64,000 bases of DNA. Origin: UBA1422 sp041859095. GTDB lineage: Bacteria > Bacillota > Clostridia > Peptostreptococcales > Anaerovoracaceae. Position numbers and translations under genes: made by a program. Positions 16,369-25,143 of this stretch are shown here, one piece after another (position 1 is the stretch's first letter; the number at the start of each line of letters is the position of its first letter). The notes under the pieces were generated by a model. That model worked only from the letters and a program-made list of their open reading frames with translations. It was not told the DNA's origin and ran no database searches. The stretch lies in assembly GCA_041859095.1 (NCBI GenBank), contig JBHEKY010000037.1, forward strand, positions 1 to 64,000, written 5' to 3'.

Positions 16369-17204
16369 TCAAGGAATTAAGGCGAAAATATTCACTCAAA
16401 GAGCTACTTGAAATATCTGGACTTTCAAAATCCGTTTATTACTACTATGAACATCAGAAGGATTCAGATAAATACCATGATGTAAAAGTATTGTTAATTG
16501 AGATCTTTGAGGCCAGCAATAAAACATATGGCTATCGAAGATTGAAGCTGGTGCTCGAAAACTTTTATGGGATTAAAATTTCCTATAAAACGATTCGAAA
16601 ACTCATGAAAGAACTACATTTGACATGCAAAGTGAGAAGAAAGAAATATCGCTATATTTCTCAGATATCCAACAAAATTACTCCCAATCTACTCGATCGA
16701 AAGTTCAAGCAAGATGAGCCAAATCAAGCGTGGGTGACCGATGTATCAGAATTTAGAATCAATCGTAAAAGGCTATATTTATCGGTCATACAGGATTTAT
16801 ATAACGGTGAGGTAATAGGGTACCAAATAGCACGAAGTCATAATCAACAACTTATACTAAAGACTCTTAAAAAAGCGATGGATCCTTATGAAGATTTATC
16901 CCAACTATTAATACACTCTGATCAGGGGATATTATACCAGTCTCCAAAGTATAGAAACTACTTGAAGAAATCGAAACTTGTTCAATCAATGAGTTCAAAG
17001 GGTAATGCTTATGACAATGCGGTTGTCGAAAGCTTCTTTGGAACACTAAAGTGCGAAACCATCTACTTGCAAAAAGTGAGCACCCTTTCTGATTTGATTC
17101 GAACAATTGATCAATATATATATTGGTATAATCATCATAGAATTAAACTGACTTTAGGTGGCTATTCTCCAATACAATTTAGACTGATGAACAACAAAAC
17201 ATGA
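16332..17204 (+). CDS. IS3-family transposase orfB (reached by -1 frameshift)
   Basis: Catalytic half of the transposase. In the -1 frame the protein runs from the slippery site through an HTH_21-like region (ISGLSKSVYYYY, YGYRRLKL) into a DDE integrase core. The acidic residues are the Asp of WVTDVSEF, the Asp of LIHSDQG and the Glu of NAVVESFFGTLK. The last part (YNHHRIKLTLGGYSPIQF) is the standard end of the family. No good independent start is visible before 16491, so production as an OrfAB fusion by ribosomal frameshifting is expected. Confidence 0.88.
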   Translation, partial: SEKGSNKEKYQVVKELRRKYSLKELLEISGLSKSVYYYYEHQKDSDKYHDVKVLLIEIFEASNKTYGYRRLKLVLENFYGIKISYKTIRKLMKELHLTCKVRRKKYRYISQISNKITPNLLDRKFKQDEPNQAWVTDVSEFRINRKRLYLSVIQDLYNGEVIGYQIARSHNQQLILKTLKKAMDPYEDLSQLLIHSDQGILYQSPKYRNYLKKSKLVQSMSSKGNAYDNAVVESFFGTLKCETIYLQKVSTLSDLIRTIDQYIYWYNHHRIKLTLGGYSPIQFRLMNNKT

Positions 17205-17252
17205 TACAATAACCACAAAGACACAAAAGTACAAAAAAATGGTATCAGTTCA

Positions 17253-17601
17253 GAAAAAAGTCTTCCCTTTGGAAGGCCCTGTTGATGAAAATGTTTTTAA
17301 TCCAGTGGAGTTCGACTACAGTGGAATCAAGTTCAAAACGGAAGGTAATGGCGTCATCTCCGTTCTATCAGGGTTTGACGATAACGCATATGACTATGAA
17401 GAGTTCTCTGTCGGAACCGGTGAGAATGAAGTTCTGATCCGATACTATTTAAAAGGTGATGACCTATACGTCATTCAAACCAATATGGGAGAAGTCTGGC
17501 AGACAATGTTAATCAACAATCTGACGAAAGAAATCCCTGAGGGCATGCTAAAAATACCTGCTGGATATAAAATGGTCGATGCTATGGGATTTTACAATTA
17601 A
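17253..17601 (+). CDS. Hypothetical protein, 5' end at the IS border
   Basis: An open frame of about 116 codons begins inside the right inverted repeat of the IS3 element, where an ATG at 17239 belongs to the element. The product is acidic and beta-rich (FDYSGIKFKTEGNGVISVLS, YEEFSVGTGENEVLIRYYLK) and ends KMVDAMGFYN, with no signal peptide or TM helix. Rejoining the sequence across the IS gives a stop codon five codons upstream, so the intact gene cannot be reconstructed directly. I do not recognise a family. It may be a gene truncated by the insertion or one now started from the IS end. Confidence 0.45.
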
Positions 17602-17662
17602 CCAAATGAAAAGGCGACATAGCTAGACTGAGACTCAACCAAGTCAATATAAACGAAAACAG

Positions 17663-17707
17663 AGCACCCCGAAAGTTGTTCGCTCAACCGTAGAGGTGCT
17701 TCTTTTG
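17663..17707. terminator. Hairpin terminator between convergent genes
   Basis: AGCACC...GGTGCT stem with a T-rich run on the + side and TTTTC on the other strand. It can serve both the + gene ending at 17601 and the - gene ending at 17727. The sequence is clearly related to the hairpin at 18546 (both GCACC.CGAAAGTTG). Confidence 0.6.
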
Positions 17708-17726
17708 TTACCAAAGATTTTGATTG

Positions 17727-17954
17727 TTATCTACTGGGTGGCAATCCGTATTCAAACAGTTCACCTGGTTGACAATCGAGGACTTCGCAGAGTGTGGCAA
17801 GTGTTGAAAATCGAATTGCGCGGGCCTTTCCGGTTTTTAGAATTGATAAATTGGTCATAGAAATTCCGGCAAGTTCAGAGAGCTCTGTCAGCGACATTTT
17901 CCGTTTCGCCATGACAACATCCAGATTAACAATAACAATTTTTGAATGATTCAT
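17727..17954 (-). CDS. Small XRE-family regulator (YozG type)
   Basis: A 75-residue Cro/CI-type helix-turn-helix protein: MSLTELSELAGISMTNLSIL forms the DNA-binding core, and the protein ends with LCEVLDCQPGELFEY. This short form is typical of regulators paired with DUF2975 membrane proteins, and the DUF2975 gene lies 16 bases upstream in the same direction. It probably represses its own operon. Confidence 0.9.
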   Translation of the reverse strand: MNHSKIVIVNLDVVMAKRKMSLTELSELAGISMTNLSILKTGKARAIRFSTLATLCEVLDCQPGELFEYGLPPSR

Positions 17955-17970
17955 TTCGCCCTCCCTTTCT

Positions 17971-18456
17971 TCATACTGTCATGTCTACTTCCTGCTTGAA
18001 CTGCGATGCGTCACTGATTAAGTTTGCCCAGAGCCGAAATATAAGCCCGGCAGTTGAGTATACAACACCAAAAAATATGACATATATTTGTGTGATTGAT
18101 CCACCTACATTTATCTCAGTCAAGATATAAAGTGCGGCAAAAGGAAGGATTCCAAATATGAAAAGCCAGCTTATTAATTTGAGTAGGCGCACATTAGATT
18201 CGGTGAATATAGAATTCATCATGATCTTCACAAGGAGTACTTCAGCAAGAATCAAGTTGACGATAAAGACACCAATCAAAATCAAGCAGATAATCAAGAA
18301 GGGAATGCGTAAATGCTGCAATTCCGGGTTGACAAGTGCCACACTGAACGAAAGTTCCTTGAGTACAAAACCAGCAACGATGCTAACAAGAATCATTACC
18401 AACAGTCCGACCATGATAGTGATCGTTAAGATATAGTTTTTTTTCGAGATCTTCAT
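17971..18456 (-). CDS. DUF2975 membrane protein
   Basis: A 161-residue integral membrane protein with four predicted helices, for example ILTITIMVGLLVMILVSIVA, IPFLIICLILIGVFIVNLIL and WLFIFGILPFAALYIL. The start is chosen at 18456, where GGAGGTGGCAAT precedes ATG; the frame itself is open further upstream. DUF2975 proteins are nearly always encoded with a small XRE regulator, as here. The function is unknown. Confidence 0.85.
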   Translation of the reverse strand: MKISKKNYILTITIMVGLLVMILVSIVAGFVLKELSFSVALVNPELQHLRIPFLIICLILIGVFIVNLILAEVLLVKIMMNSIFTESNVRLLKLISWLFIFGILPFAALYILTEINVGGSITQIYVIFFGVVYSTAGLIFRLWANLISDASQFKQEVDMTV

Positions 18457-18545
18457 ATTGCCACCTCCGTATATTGATGGCTTGATTATATGATAATATT
18501 TGTCGATAGTCAATAAATATTTAACTATTAACAAAAAAATAAACC

Positions 18546-18590
18546 AGCACCTCGAAAGTTGGAGTTGATCCAGCCTTGAGGTGCTTTTTA
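18546..18590. terminator. Hairpin terminator between two minus-strand units
   Basis: AGCACCTC...GAGGTGCT perfect eight-pair stem. On the minus strand it is followed by GGTTTATTTTTTTG, so it probably ends the transcript of the gene at 18622-18984. Confidence 0.65.
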
Positions 18591-18621
18591 ATTTTGGGAG
18601 GACTACTGCTAGCGTCTAGAC

Positions 18622-18984
18622 TCATTTGTCGGAGTCCATAACAATTTGTCCTGACTGGGAATCCAAAGATGGGGAAGCGCCAAGAGCATTGGAAATGTCA
18701 AGGGTTTTTTTCAAAATCCTAGCTCCGATAAAGACAATCAGGGCATAGATAAAATAAGGCGCACTGTTGGATATAATATACTGGATTACACTGGTCAAGT
18801 CGCTACCAACAGATGTCCCGGCGCTGGCATAGTACTGTATGACATAATCGATGCTAAAATATACCATGTATGCACCATAAGCCGCAATAATTCCGGATAT
18901 AACATAGAGTATAATCAAACTCTTTGAACGTTTCTTCCCGTTTGAACTGGATAGGCCTTGTTCCTTTTTAAAAATAGATGTCAT
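18622..18984 (-). CDS. Small membrane protein, two TM helices
   Basis: A 120-residue protein with a basic N-terminal cytoplasmic part, a first helix (LIILYVISGIIAAYGAYMVY), an external loop of about 30 residues, a second helix (APYFIYALIVFIGARIL) and a polar C-terminal tail. I recognise no named family. It stands alone between the DUF2975 and PadR-DUF2812 units and has an AT-rich upstream region. Confidence 0.65.
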   Translation of the reverse strand: MTSIFKKEQGLSSSNGKKRSKSLIILYVISGIIAAYGAYMVYFSIDYVIQYYASAGTSVGSDLTSVIQYIISNSAPYFIYALIVFIGARILKKTLDISNALGASPSLDSQSGQIVMDSDK

Positions 18985-19129
18985 TAAAATACCTCTTTTC
19001 TTTTTACTTTACATTAATTTATACGAACGACTTCTATTTATTATCAAGGACATACCTTAAATGAACCTATAATTATGGTGAGATGCAGATTATAATTTAT
19101 CCCAACTGATGTAATCTGAACTTGGAGTT

Positions 19130-20314
19130 CTATTTATTGCTGACATCAGCTACAAAGAGTTCTATATTTTCCAACAGGTTGATCTCTCCTCGATACACGA
19201 CCGTTTCCAATTGGGTGCCGTTCAAAACAAACAGATATTGGAATGAATCTCTGGTACTTGAGTAGTAACCAGCATAGTCAATACCATCGCACTTAATTTT
19301 TATGTCATCCATCGTTACATCCTCGCCGATATGGTAGGGGATGTCTTCTTTCAGATATCGTAGAGCTATGCCCTCGGAACGCGCATTGTAGTAAGTCGCA
19401 ATGTATACTATACCATTATTTGTAGTCTCATCAATCCGAACATCTTCACTTACAACACGCTTGAAAAGTCCATCCCAATATTTGAAAATCGTATAATCAA
19501 TGTTTTCTGGCCTATAATGCTCACTCAGGTGGTATTGTTGAATCACTGATTCGTGTTTTTCATCGATTTCCTTAAGCATCACCGGGTGCGGACCATTATA
19601 TGTTATTGTCTTCTCAAAACTCATCGTCGTACTAGGGAAGTTGTGACTAATCATTCCGATAGGTATACCAATCAGAGTAACAAGGAATAAAACAGTAATT
19701 GATTTGTAAATATTAAATGCCCGTTTGTAGGGTTTATTATGATCTAGCTCGATGTTTTTCTTAATCTTAATCATGAGCGACGTAGATCCGACAATTATCC
19801 GAACCAAAGTGAATAATATCAAAATCGCCAACAGTACAGCCATCATCGTCAGCATCAAACCGTTTTCCTGAATCCAGTGAAGAGGTGGAATGCTAAGTTC
19901 TGAGAGGTCAAGATTTCTTGTTAGTAACCTATACCAAATAGGGATCATAACAATGACTGTCAGCATCGTAAATGCGGCATACTTATTTGTATAAGATCGA
20001 AAACTTGCTGCGTCTGTAAATAGTTCTTCGGCCTCTGCGTCATCTGTATGAAACACGTTTAGCCCTGAAAAAGAAAATTCAAAATTCCATTGCTGCTGTG
20101 AATAAAATTCTTTCTCTTCATCACTTACATCGCCCATGACCTTAGGGAGAATACGGTATCTCCTGTTTTTAGGTTCTCCTTGCGTAAATGATGCAAACCA
20201 CAATGTGATATTATCAACAAGTAATCCTTGTTTAGCCATATCGGTAAGCCAGCTTTCTAGGTATTCTATTTCATATGATGAGAATGGATTGAGTTTTCTC
20301 ACGCTTTTTATCAT
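19130..20314 (-). CDS. DUF2812 membrane protein paired with PadR regulator
   Basis: About 394 residues. The N-terminus (FSSYEIEYLESWLTDMAKQG, then FKxG-like FTQGEPKNRRYRI and EFYSQQQWNF) is the DUF2812 signature. Three TM helices follow (residues about 125-215) and then an extracytoplasmic-looking C-terminal domain of about 170 residues. The preferred start at 20314 has GGAGGCACAGC upstream and overlaps the PadR stop by four bases (ATGA), a sign of translational coupling. DUF2812 genes almost always follow a PadR repressor. Their role is unknown, possibly envelope stress or efflux. Confidence 0.85.
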   Translation of the reverse strand: MIKSVRKLNPFSSYEIEYLESWLTDMAKQGLLVDNITLWFASFTQGEPKNRRYRILPKVMGDVSDEEKEFYSQQQWNFEFSFSGLNVFHTDDAEAEELFTDAASFRSYTNKYAAFTMLTVIVMIPIWYRLLTRNLDLSELSIPPLHWIQENGLMLTMMAVLLAILILFTLVRIIVGSTSLMIKIKKNIELDHNKPYKRAFNIYKSITVLFLVTLIGIPIGMISHNFPSTTMSFEKTITYNGPHPVMLKEIDEKHESVIQQYHLSEHYRPENIDYTIFKYWDGLFKRVVSEDVRIDETTNNGIVYIATYYNARSEGIALRYLKEDIPYHIGEDVTMDDIKIKCDGIDYAGYYSSTRDSFQYLFVLNGTQLETVVYRGEINLLENIELFVADVSNK

Positions 20315-20625
20315 TGCTGTGCCTCCTTGCCCGCATCTGCCAAACATTGCTTTAGCCTTTGGATTTCCTCCAGATATACCTGAAGACCTTTTGGTGTTAT
20401 GGAATATGTTATGGTTCTCCCCTGGGATTCCTTCTTTTCGATGAACCCTTCTTTTTGGAAATTGGAAAGAATCGTATATAAAGTCCCCGGTCCGATGCGC
20501 ACCCGCCCGTCCGTTAGATGCTTAACATGGTCGGCTATTTCCGTGCCGCACATGTCTTTGTTTTGAAACGACATCAGGACATATAACATCGTTTCTGTGA
20601 GCGTATCAAATGCTTTTTTTGCCAT
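20311..20625 (-). CDS. PadR-family transcriptional repressor
   Basis: A 104-residue winged-helix repressor with the family core MCGTEIADHVKHLTDGRVRI, GPGTLYTILSNFQKEGFIE and TYSITPKGLQVY. PadR proteins usually repress a neighbouring membrane-protein gene and themselves. Here the DUF2812 gene overlaps the stop codon. A near-perfect promoter with two copies of an AT-rich palindrome lies just upstream, so autorepression is very likely. Confidence 0.92.
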   Translation of the reverse strand: MAKKAFDTLTETMLYVLMSFQNKDMCGTEIADHVKHLTDGRVRIGPGTLYTILSNFQKEGFIEKKESQGRTITYSITPKGLQVYLEEIQRLKQCLADAGKEAQQ

Positions 20626-20659
20626 GTCTCCTCCGGGGTGTTATTGCAAATATGTTCGT

Positions 20660-20714
20660 AATATCGAATATCGATATTTGCTTTGATTATAGTATCGAAT
20701 ATCGATATTGTCAA
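20660..20714 (-). promoter_or_regulatory. Consensus sigma-A promoter with duplicated PadR operator
   Basis: On the minus strand, TTGACA (20714-20709), a 17-base spacer and TATAAT (20691-20686) form a perfect promoter for the padR-DUF2812 unit. The spacer holds AATATCGATATTCGATA. A second copy of AATATCGATATTCGATATT lies just downstream of the -10 box. Two identical palindromic sites, one between -35 and -10 and one over the start region, are a textbook repressor arrangement. Confidence 0.8.
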
Positions 20715-20835
20715 CTTCTTTATTTATCTTGCATAACCGAATAAAACCGATTAAACTGATATTAGATTTATAGGTTTGGGGGAGTTATGATATTAGGGAG
20801 TGGATACTATATTAGAATAGCCAAAAATTGAAAGT

Positions 20836-20860
20836 GCACTTTTGGTGCGCTTTTTTGTAT
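20836..20860 (+). terminator. Hairpin with T-run
   Basis: AAGTGCAC-TTTTG-GTGCGCTT followed by TTTT. It stands alone between the divergent padR and lipoprotein genes, so the transcript it ends is unclear. Confidence 0.45.
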
Positions 20861-21003
20861 GGGGGATTTTTATGAATTAGTTAATCACATTTGTACCGTT
20901 GCTGTTTGGATAAGTAGTTCCTATTGGAGCAGATGGCTTAACAGCTTCTCGAAAGAAAAAACATAGAAGAATATAAACAATAGTAAAGGTGTGGAGGGAG
21001 TTT

Positions 21004-22017
21004 ATGAAGAGGATTGTTCTACTAATCGGGATTTCGATGATATGTGCCTTAACCTTCGGATGCGGAACACAGCAAGATGAAAACAAGAATAAACTGGAGA
21101 ATATGAACGCGCAAGAAATTCTAGAGGTCTTGAATTCTCAAGGATATCCCAATGATGCAGCTTCGTATTATATGGATAAGGGGAGTACAAGCGGATACCC
21201 TTGGTCAATAAAAGGTTGCACCAGTGCTGTGGAGTGGACCATAACCCTTGGAAATCAAGGAGAAGAAAGTAGTGGCATCATCGAAGTCTTTAATAACGCT
21301 GCAAACTGCACTGCACGAACGAAAGACCTGTCATCATCTAATTCACCGGAGCAAGCCTATTTTATTCAAGTGGACGCGGTCTTTATGCAGATTCCATTTG
21401 CGTTGACATTAAATGAAGTTTCACAGTTCGAGGCTGCGCTAAAGGCAATGGCACAAGGCAAGACGCCCGAAATATTCACAGCGGAAACCCTAAGTATGCC
21501 TAGCCTATGGAGGGGATACATTGAGACTTTCCCGGAGTATGATTACACGGGTCCCAAAAATGCAAACTTTGCTGACCGGCATTTCGAATTGAAAGACGCG
21601 CCACAAAACATACCGGAAGAGTTGGTGACCCTGAATTTCTATTATGATATTTCCGGGGAATATGACAAGATGTATGACCTTTGTGGATCTGAATCAATGC
21701 AAATCTCTGCAACAAACACGGAGGACAATTTTAAGGACGGGCAATACACTCAAGAGTATATTGTCAGGCAGCTTTCGACCTTGCCTTTGGATGAGTTTTT
21801 GGATAGGAATTCGGGAATTTTGGAAATGACAAAAAGAGATGTGACGCAGAATAGCTTGACCGAATATACTTTAGTTCGTGCGGATCATACCTTTACGATT
21901 TCACCGAAGATGAAAGATCAGGCGCAACTTTCTGATGGAGATTACACCTTCTACTATCTGTGTGGAAAGAGCCAGAAGGACAGTAATTGGAAATTATATG
22001 AGGTATACTGGGAATAG
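21004..22017 (+). CDS. Lipoprotein of unknown function
   Basis: A 337-residue exported lipoprotein. The signal peptide MKRIVLLIGISMICALTFGC ends in a lipobox with the lipidated cysteine at residue 20. The mature part is acidic and hydrophilic, with no recognised domain. It would sit on the outer face of the membrane. ATG at 21004 is preferred over a GTG at 20989 because GGAGGG lies just before it. It is the first of three genes in a row that all encode envelope proteins of unknown role. Confidence 0.75.
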   Translation: MKRIVLLIGISMICALTFGCGTQQDENKNKLENMNAQEILEVLNSQGYPNDAASYYMDKGSTSGYPWSIKGCTSAVEWTITLGNQGEESSGIIEVFNNAANCTARTKDLSSSNSPEQAYFIQVDAVFMQIPFALTLNEVSQFEAALKAMAQGKTPEIFTAETLSMPSLWRGYIETFPEYDYTGPKNANFADRHFELKDAPQNIPEELVTLNFYYDISGEYDKMYDLCGSESMQISATNTEDNFKDGQYTQEYIVRQLSTLPLDEFLDRNSGILEMTKRDVTQNSLTEYTLVRADHTFTISPKMKDQAQLSDGDYTFYYLCGKSQKDSNWKLYEVYWE

Positions 22018-22027
22018 AGGAGGAATT

Positions 22028-23032
22028 ATGGAGCCTGAAAATAATAATGAATTGAAAGAGGTAGTAAAAACAGAAAACCAGTGGCGAAAAGCACTTATAA
22101 TCCTTGCGATAATGCTCGTCGCAGTTTTATTAATTGGATGGAATTTTAAACTCACTACCGAACTGAAGAATATGAGGAATCAACAGATGGAGATTCAGCG
22201 CCAACTGAATAGCGTCAACGATTCTATAACTATCTCATTTTCGTCATTTGCTGATGAAATCCAAGGAATGCTGGATGCCCAGGACTCCATCATCGCGGAT
22301 TTTTCGGTGAAAGAGGTCTCCCGAGATTTAAAAGCCGGGACTGTTCAGTATAGTATCTCCGCCACGCCCAAGACCCATCAGCGGGGCCTGGAAGTTTTTT
22401 TTGTCGCCAATGATGGCAAAAACTCTTACCAAGTTCAGGGAGAAGAAACCAACCTTACCTACACAGCAAATGTTTCTTGTGGTTTTACAGATAATATTAC
22501 AATTACTGTTTTATTGAAACAGGGTGAGACTACGCAAACACAGGTGCTATTAAAATGCGAGGGTCAGTATAGCGAAACCTTGCTATCGGCCAATGAGGAC
22601 TTCTATTCGTACTTGCTGGGAATGAATCCACAAGACCCATATTTTTCTGAACCGACGCACGAAGCGTTCATTGATTTCAGAGATTATCAGGGCATGGAAA
22701 TGGAAACCTTCAGTGGAGTGAAACGCGTAGATTATTATGTCCTGGTCAACAACAAAATTGTCGCCTCAGCCGTCGGAAAACCTGGTTCACAAACCTGGTA
22801 CGCAGAAGAGGATCAAGTCATTAAGGGTTACAAAGTAAAGGTACCCCTGAAATTTTTGAAATCCCTGAAGCTGGGGGACAATGTAGTGCTAGCTGTGTTA
22901 GTTACCGATATCTATGATCGTAGATACTGTGCTTGTAGTACAGGCCTTGAGATGAAGAAGATGAATCAGCAGTTGGTTATCGAGATGGACGAGCAGTACG
23001 TCTTTGACAGAGCATTTGATCCGTTGAATTAG
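22028..23032 (+). CDS. Single-pass membrane protein of unknown function
   Basis: A 334-residue protein with a charged N-terminus, one TM helix (ALIILAIMLVAVLLIGWNF), a coiled-coil stretch (LKNMRNQQMEIQRQLNSVND) and a large extracytoplasmic beta-rich domain. AGGAGG precedes ATG at 22028, ten bases after the lipoprotein stop. No family recognised. The layout suggests a membrane-anchored partner of the lipoprotein. Confidence 0.7.
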   Translation: MEPENNNELKEVVKTENQWRKALIILAIMLVAVLLIGWNFKLTTELKNMRNQQMEIQRQLNSVNDSITISFSSFADEIQGMLDAQDSIIADFSVKEVSRDLKAGTVQYSISATPKTHQRGLEVFFVANDGKNSYQVQGEETNLTYTANVSCGFTDNITITVLLKQGETTQTQVLLKCEGQYSETLLSANEDFYSYLLGMNPQDPYFSEPTHEAFIDFRDYQGMEMETFSGVKRVDYYVLVNNKIVASAVGKPGSQTWYAEEDQVIKGYKVKVPLKFLKSLKLGDNVVLAVLVTDIYDRRYCACSTGLEMKKMNQQLVIEMDEQYVFDRAFDPLN

Positions 23033-23051
23033 CAAATGGAGGGGATAGGAC

Positions 23052-23834
23052 ATGATTCAGATTGATGCTTTAAAAAATGTCAAAAGATCAAACAAGATTG
23101 CTGCCTTGATTTGCATTATCATCACACTTGTTCTTTCTTACTTGCTTTATGCCTCGGAATATCATTACTCCGATGACAAGGAGATGCTTACAACTGCAGT
23201 CAATGATTTCCTATGGCCATTTAATCCGGAGTCCAAATACAAGGTGCTTGAGACGAACAAAGTAGGCTGTACACTGGTTGCCTTCTTCAAGAATCAAATT
23301 GATGAAAACAACTATGGCATTGCAGTATTTGTGAAAGGACTTAACAATAGATACCGGATAATAAGAACCCAAAGGAGCCCAGCCGATTACTCATCGGTTG
23401 TGCAAGTTTATGAACTCGATATAAACAATAAGAGTTATTATGCGGTGAGCGGATACAACCTTTCCAAAGAGATAGCATTTTATGGTCTGAATTACTACGA
23501 TTTATATAGTACAGATGATAAATCAGAGGAACAGAAGACGAAGACGCTGCAGTTAGCTGTGGAAAAATCACAGTTTTTGAAAATTTATCGAACTGAAGAT
23601 CTTGATGAAAAAGCGATAGGAGAATACGACGAAGAATCACTCAAGTATCGCATCAGATCAGCATCATTATATAATGCGTCTGGCAATGACATTACAGCAC
23701 AATATGAAATTGCAAACAAAAGCAATCCATATAGCAGTGGTTCCGGAAAAATGGAGTTGTTTCTCCTTTATATTTATATCGGCATTATTATGGTATTCGG
23801 TGCTGTGCTAACAAGATATTTCTTGACGAAATAA
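23052..23834 (+). CDS. Two-TM membrane protein of unknown function
   Basis: A 260-residue protein with a TM helix near the N-terminus (IAALICIIITLVLSYLLYAS), an external domain of about 190 residues rich in Tyr and Asp, and a second TM helix at the C-terminus (LFLLYIYIGIIMVFGAVL). It lies 19 bases after the preceding gene with GGAGGGGATAGG upstream, so the three genes are one operon. I recognise no homologous family. Confidence 0.7.
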   Translation: MIQIDALKNVKRSNKIAALICIIITLVLSYLLYASEYHYSDDKEMLTTAVNDFLWPFNPESKYKVLETNKVGCTLVAFFKNQIDENNYGIAVFVKGLNNRYRIIRTQRSPADYSSVVQVYELDINNKSYYAVSGYNLSKEIAFYGLNYYDLYSTDDKSEEQKTKTLQLAVEKSQFLKIYRTEDLDEKAIGEYDEESLKYRIRSASLYNASGNDITAQYEIANKSNPYSSGSGKMELFLLYIYIGIIMVFGAVLTRYFLTK

Positions 23835-23869
23835 GCAGATCTGTTGTGTGAAAGCATTGTTGCCAATAA

Positions 23870-23895
23870 CCCACAAGCACCCACAAACACCCACT
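23870..23895. repeat. Three short tandem repeats CCCACAARCA
   Basis: CCCACAAGCA, CCCACAAACA and CCCAC follow one another in the 289-base gap before the CsoR-family gene. Nothing else convincing was seen in this gap. Confidence 0.4.
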
Positions 23896-24123
23896 GTGCA
23901 TAGACATTATATCGATTTCATAGCAGGTGGATTTAAAAAAGAGTTTAAGATTTTTTCAACAGAATCCTTTTTCATGCCCAAAAGGTAATGACCAACTCTT
24001 CTTATTCTCAGATACGTCTCGCCCATCTTCCAATTTAAACATGTATATGATAAAATTGTCGTGATAAGAATTATCGGAGAACCTTTGATACAATAATAAA
24101 TATGAAACCAGGAGAGAATATCA

Positions 24124-24480
24124 ATGAATAATAGTGACGTCAAGAAATATCATACCCATGTTGGGATTGATGGCACAGAATATAACCATTTGCATAATGA
24201 TTTAGAAAATCATACACATAGTCATCAAAACTCACAGCAGGTAGTCAACAGAATTTCACGTGCAAGCGGGCATTTGGAAGCAGTCAAACGTATGGTTGAG
24301 GATGGTAGAGATTGCAGTGAAGTGCTAATTCAATTATCTGCTGTGATAGCTGCGCTTAAGAATACTAGCAAGGTAATATTGAAGGACCACTTAGAACATT
24401 GTATTGTTGATGCCGTTGAGTCCGGTGATAAGAAGGCAATTGACGATTTAAATCGAGCGATTGATGGTCTACTAAAATAA
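24124..24480 (+). CDS. CsoR-family metal-sensing repressor with His-rich N-terminus
   Basis: A 118-residue all-helical repressor of the CsoR/FrmR/RcnR superfamily (DUF156). The core RASGHLEAVKRMVEDGRDCS has the first cysteine of the copper-type set. The remaining ligands of the Cys-His-Cys triad fit DHLEHC. An unusual N-terminal extension has about seven histidines (YHTHVGIDGTEYNHLHND, then HTHSH), which could add metal-binding capacity. Such proteins release DNA on binding Cu(I), Ni or other metals. Two small membrane-protein genes follow; no P-type ATPase or copper chaperone is nearby, so the metal is uncertain. Confidence 0.88.
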   Translation: MNNSDVKKYHTHVGIDGTEYNHLHNDLENHTHSHQNSQQVVNRISRASGHLEAVKRMVEDGRDCSEVLIQLSAVIAALKNTSKVILKDHLEHCIVDAVESGDKKAIDDLNRAIDGLLK

Positions 24481-24725
24481 ACACAAAAAACGAAAATGAT
24501 AAAAATCCCCATCCGGGGGATACAAGGTTAAGATGAAATATTAAACACCAATTAATTATATTGAATTAGCAATATTTTTTTTGCCCAAAAAACATTTATT
24601 TATCCATCCCCCTTACCGGCTTGTAGGATGATACATCTACTATATAATAAATAATGACATTTATCGCAAATAGGATTACGTCAATTCTATATGCGGGGCA
24701 CTAATAATTAACAAGGAGGAATATT

Positions 24726-25130
24726 ATGGCATGCTTTTTGGCACCTGCAGTAGAAGCAGTAATCGTTTCTGCTATCAAGAAAAATGAGATCAAACAAGAA
24801 GAAGCCGCACTGAAATCCGGCGATTCGTCGTATGCGATAGCTGCGGCAACCACAATCCCATGGAGCACAAAACTGGGATGGCTCAACAAAATGTTGATTG
24901 GAGGGGTGTTCCTACTTGCAATCGAACACATCTGGCATGGAGAAGTTGTCCCCTGGCCCCCATTTCTAACTGCTATGAGCAACCCAGCCGACATACAACC
25001 GATGCTTATGGAGATTCTTACTGTAGGCGGAGGAATGATTGTGTTTGTGACTACCGTATGGTATCTCATGACGTTAATTGCAGATAGGGTTTACCGCAAG
25101 CAATCAGCTATGACGTCTGTTGCTGAATAG
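24726..25130 (+). CDS. Small membrane protein downstream of CsoR-family repressor
   Basis: A 134-residue protein starting MACFLAPAVEAVIVSAIKKN. A short amphipathic N-terminal region is followed by two or three predicted TM helices (WLNKMLIGGVFLLAIEHIWH and GGGMIVFVTTVWYLMTLIAD). The His-rich turn EHIWHGEVVPWPP sits between the helices. AAGGAGGA precedes the ATG. The next gene starts 13 bases after the stop, so the pair is co-translated. I recognise no function; context suggests a metal-related membrane complex. Confidence 0.7.
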   Translation: MACFLAPAVEAVIVSAIKKNEIKQEEAALKSGDSSYAIAAATTIPWSTKLGWLNKMLIGGVFLLAIEHIWHGEVVPWPPFLTAMSNPADIQPMLMEILTVGGGMIVFVTTVWYLMTLIADRVYRKQSAMTSVAE

Positions 25131-25143
25131 GAGGAATATAAGA

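Larger units (their letters stand above)
15934..17252 (+). mobile_element. Complete IS3-family insertion sequence
   Basis: About 1.32 kb bounded by imperfect terminal inverted repeats. The left end reads TGAACTGGTACCA then TTGTACTTT, and the complement of the right end reads TGAACTGATACCA then TTGTACTTT. GAAA at 15930-15933 and again at 17253-17256 is a plausible four-base target duplication, with one base of uncertainty at the left tip. Inside are the usual orfA and orfB in overlapping frames. The element looks intact. It lies directly against an open frame that continues to 17601, which it may have interrupted. Confidence 0.88.

Noticed and set aside
23870..23895. Short tandem CCCACAARCA repeats as a CRISPR array
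   Set aside because: Units are ten bases, directly adjacent, with no spacers and no cas genes.
23907..24143. Minus-strand 78-codon frame upstream of the CsoR-family gene
   Set aside because: It overlaps the promoter region and start of the CsoR-family gene, has no ribosome binding site and no recognised motif.
24505..24522. ATCCCC-ATCC-GGGGAT hairpin as a terminator for the CsoR-family gene
   Set aside because: The T-run is on the minus-strand side only, so it does not fit termination of the + strand gene; no minus-strand transcript is known here.
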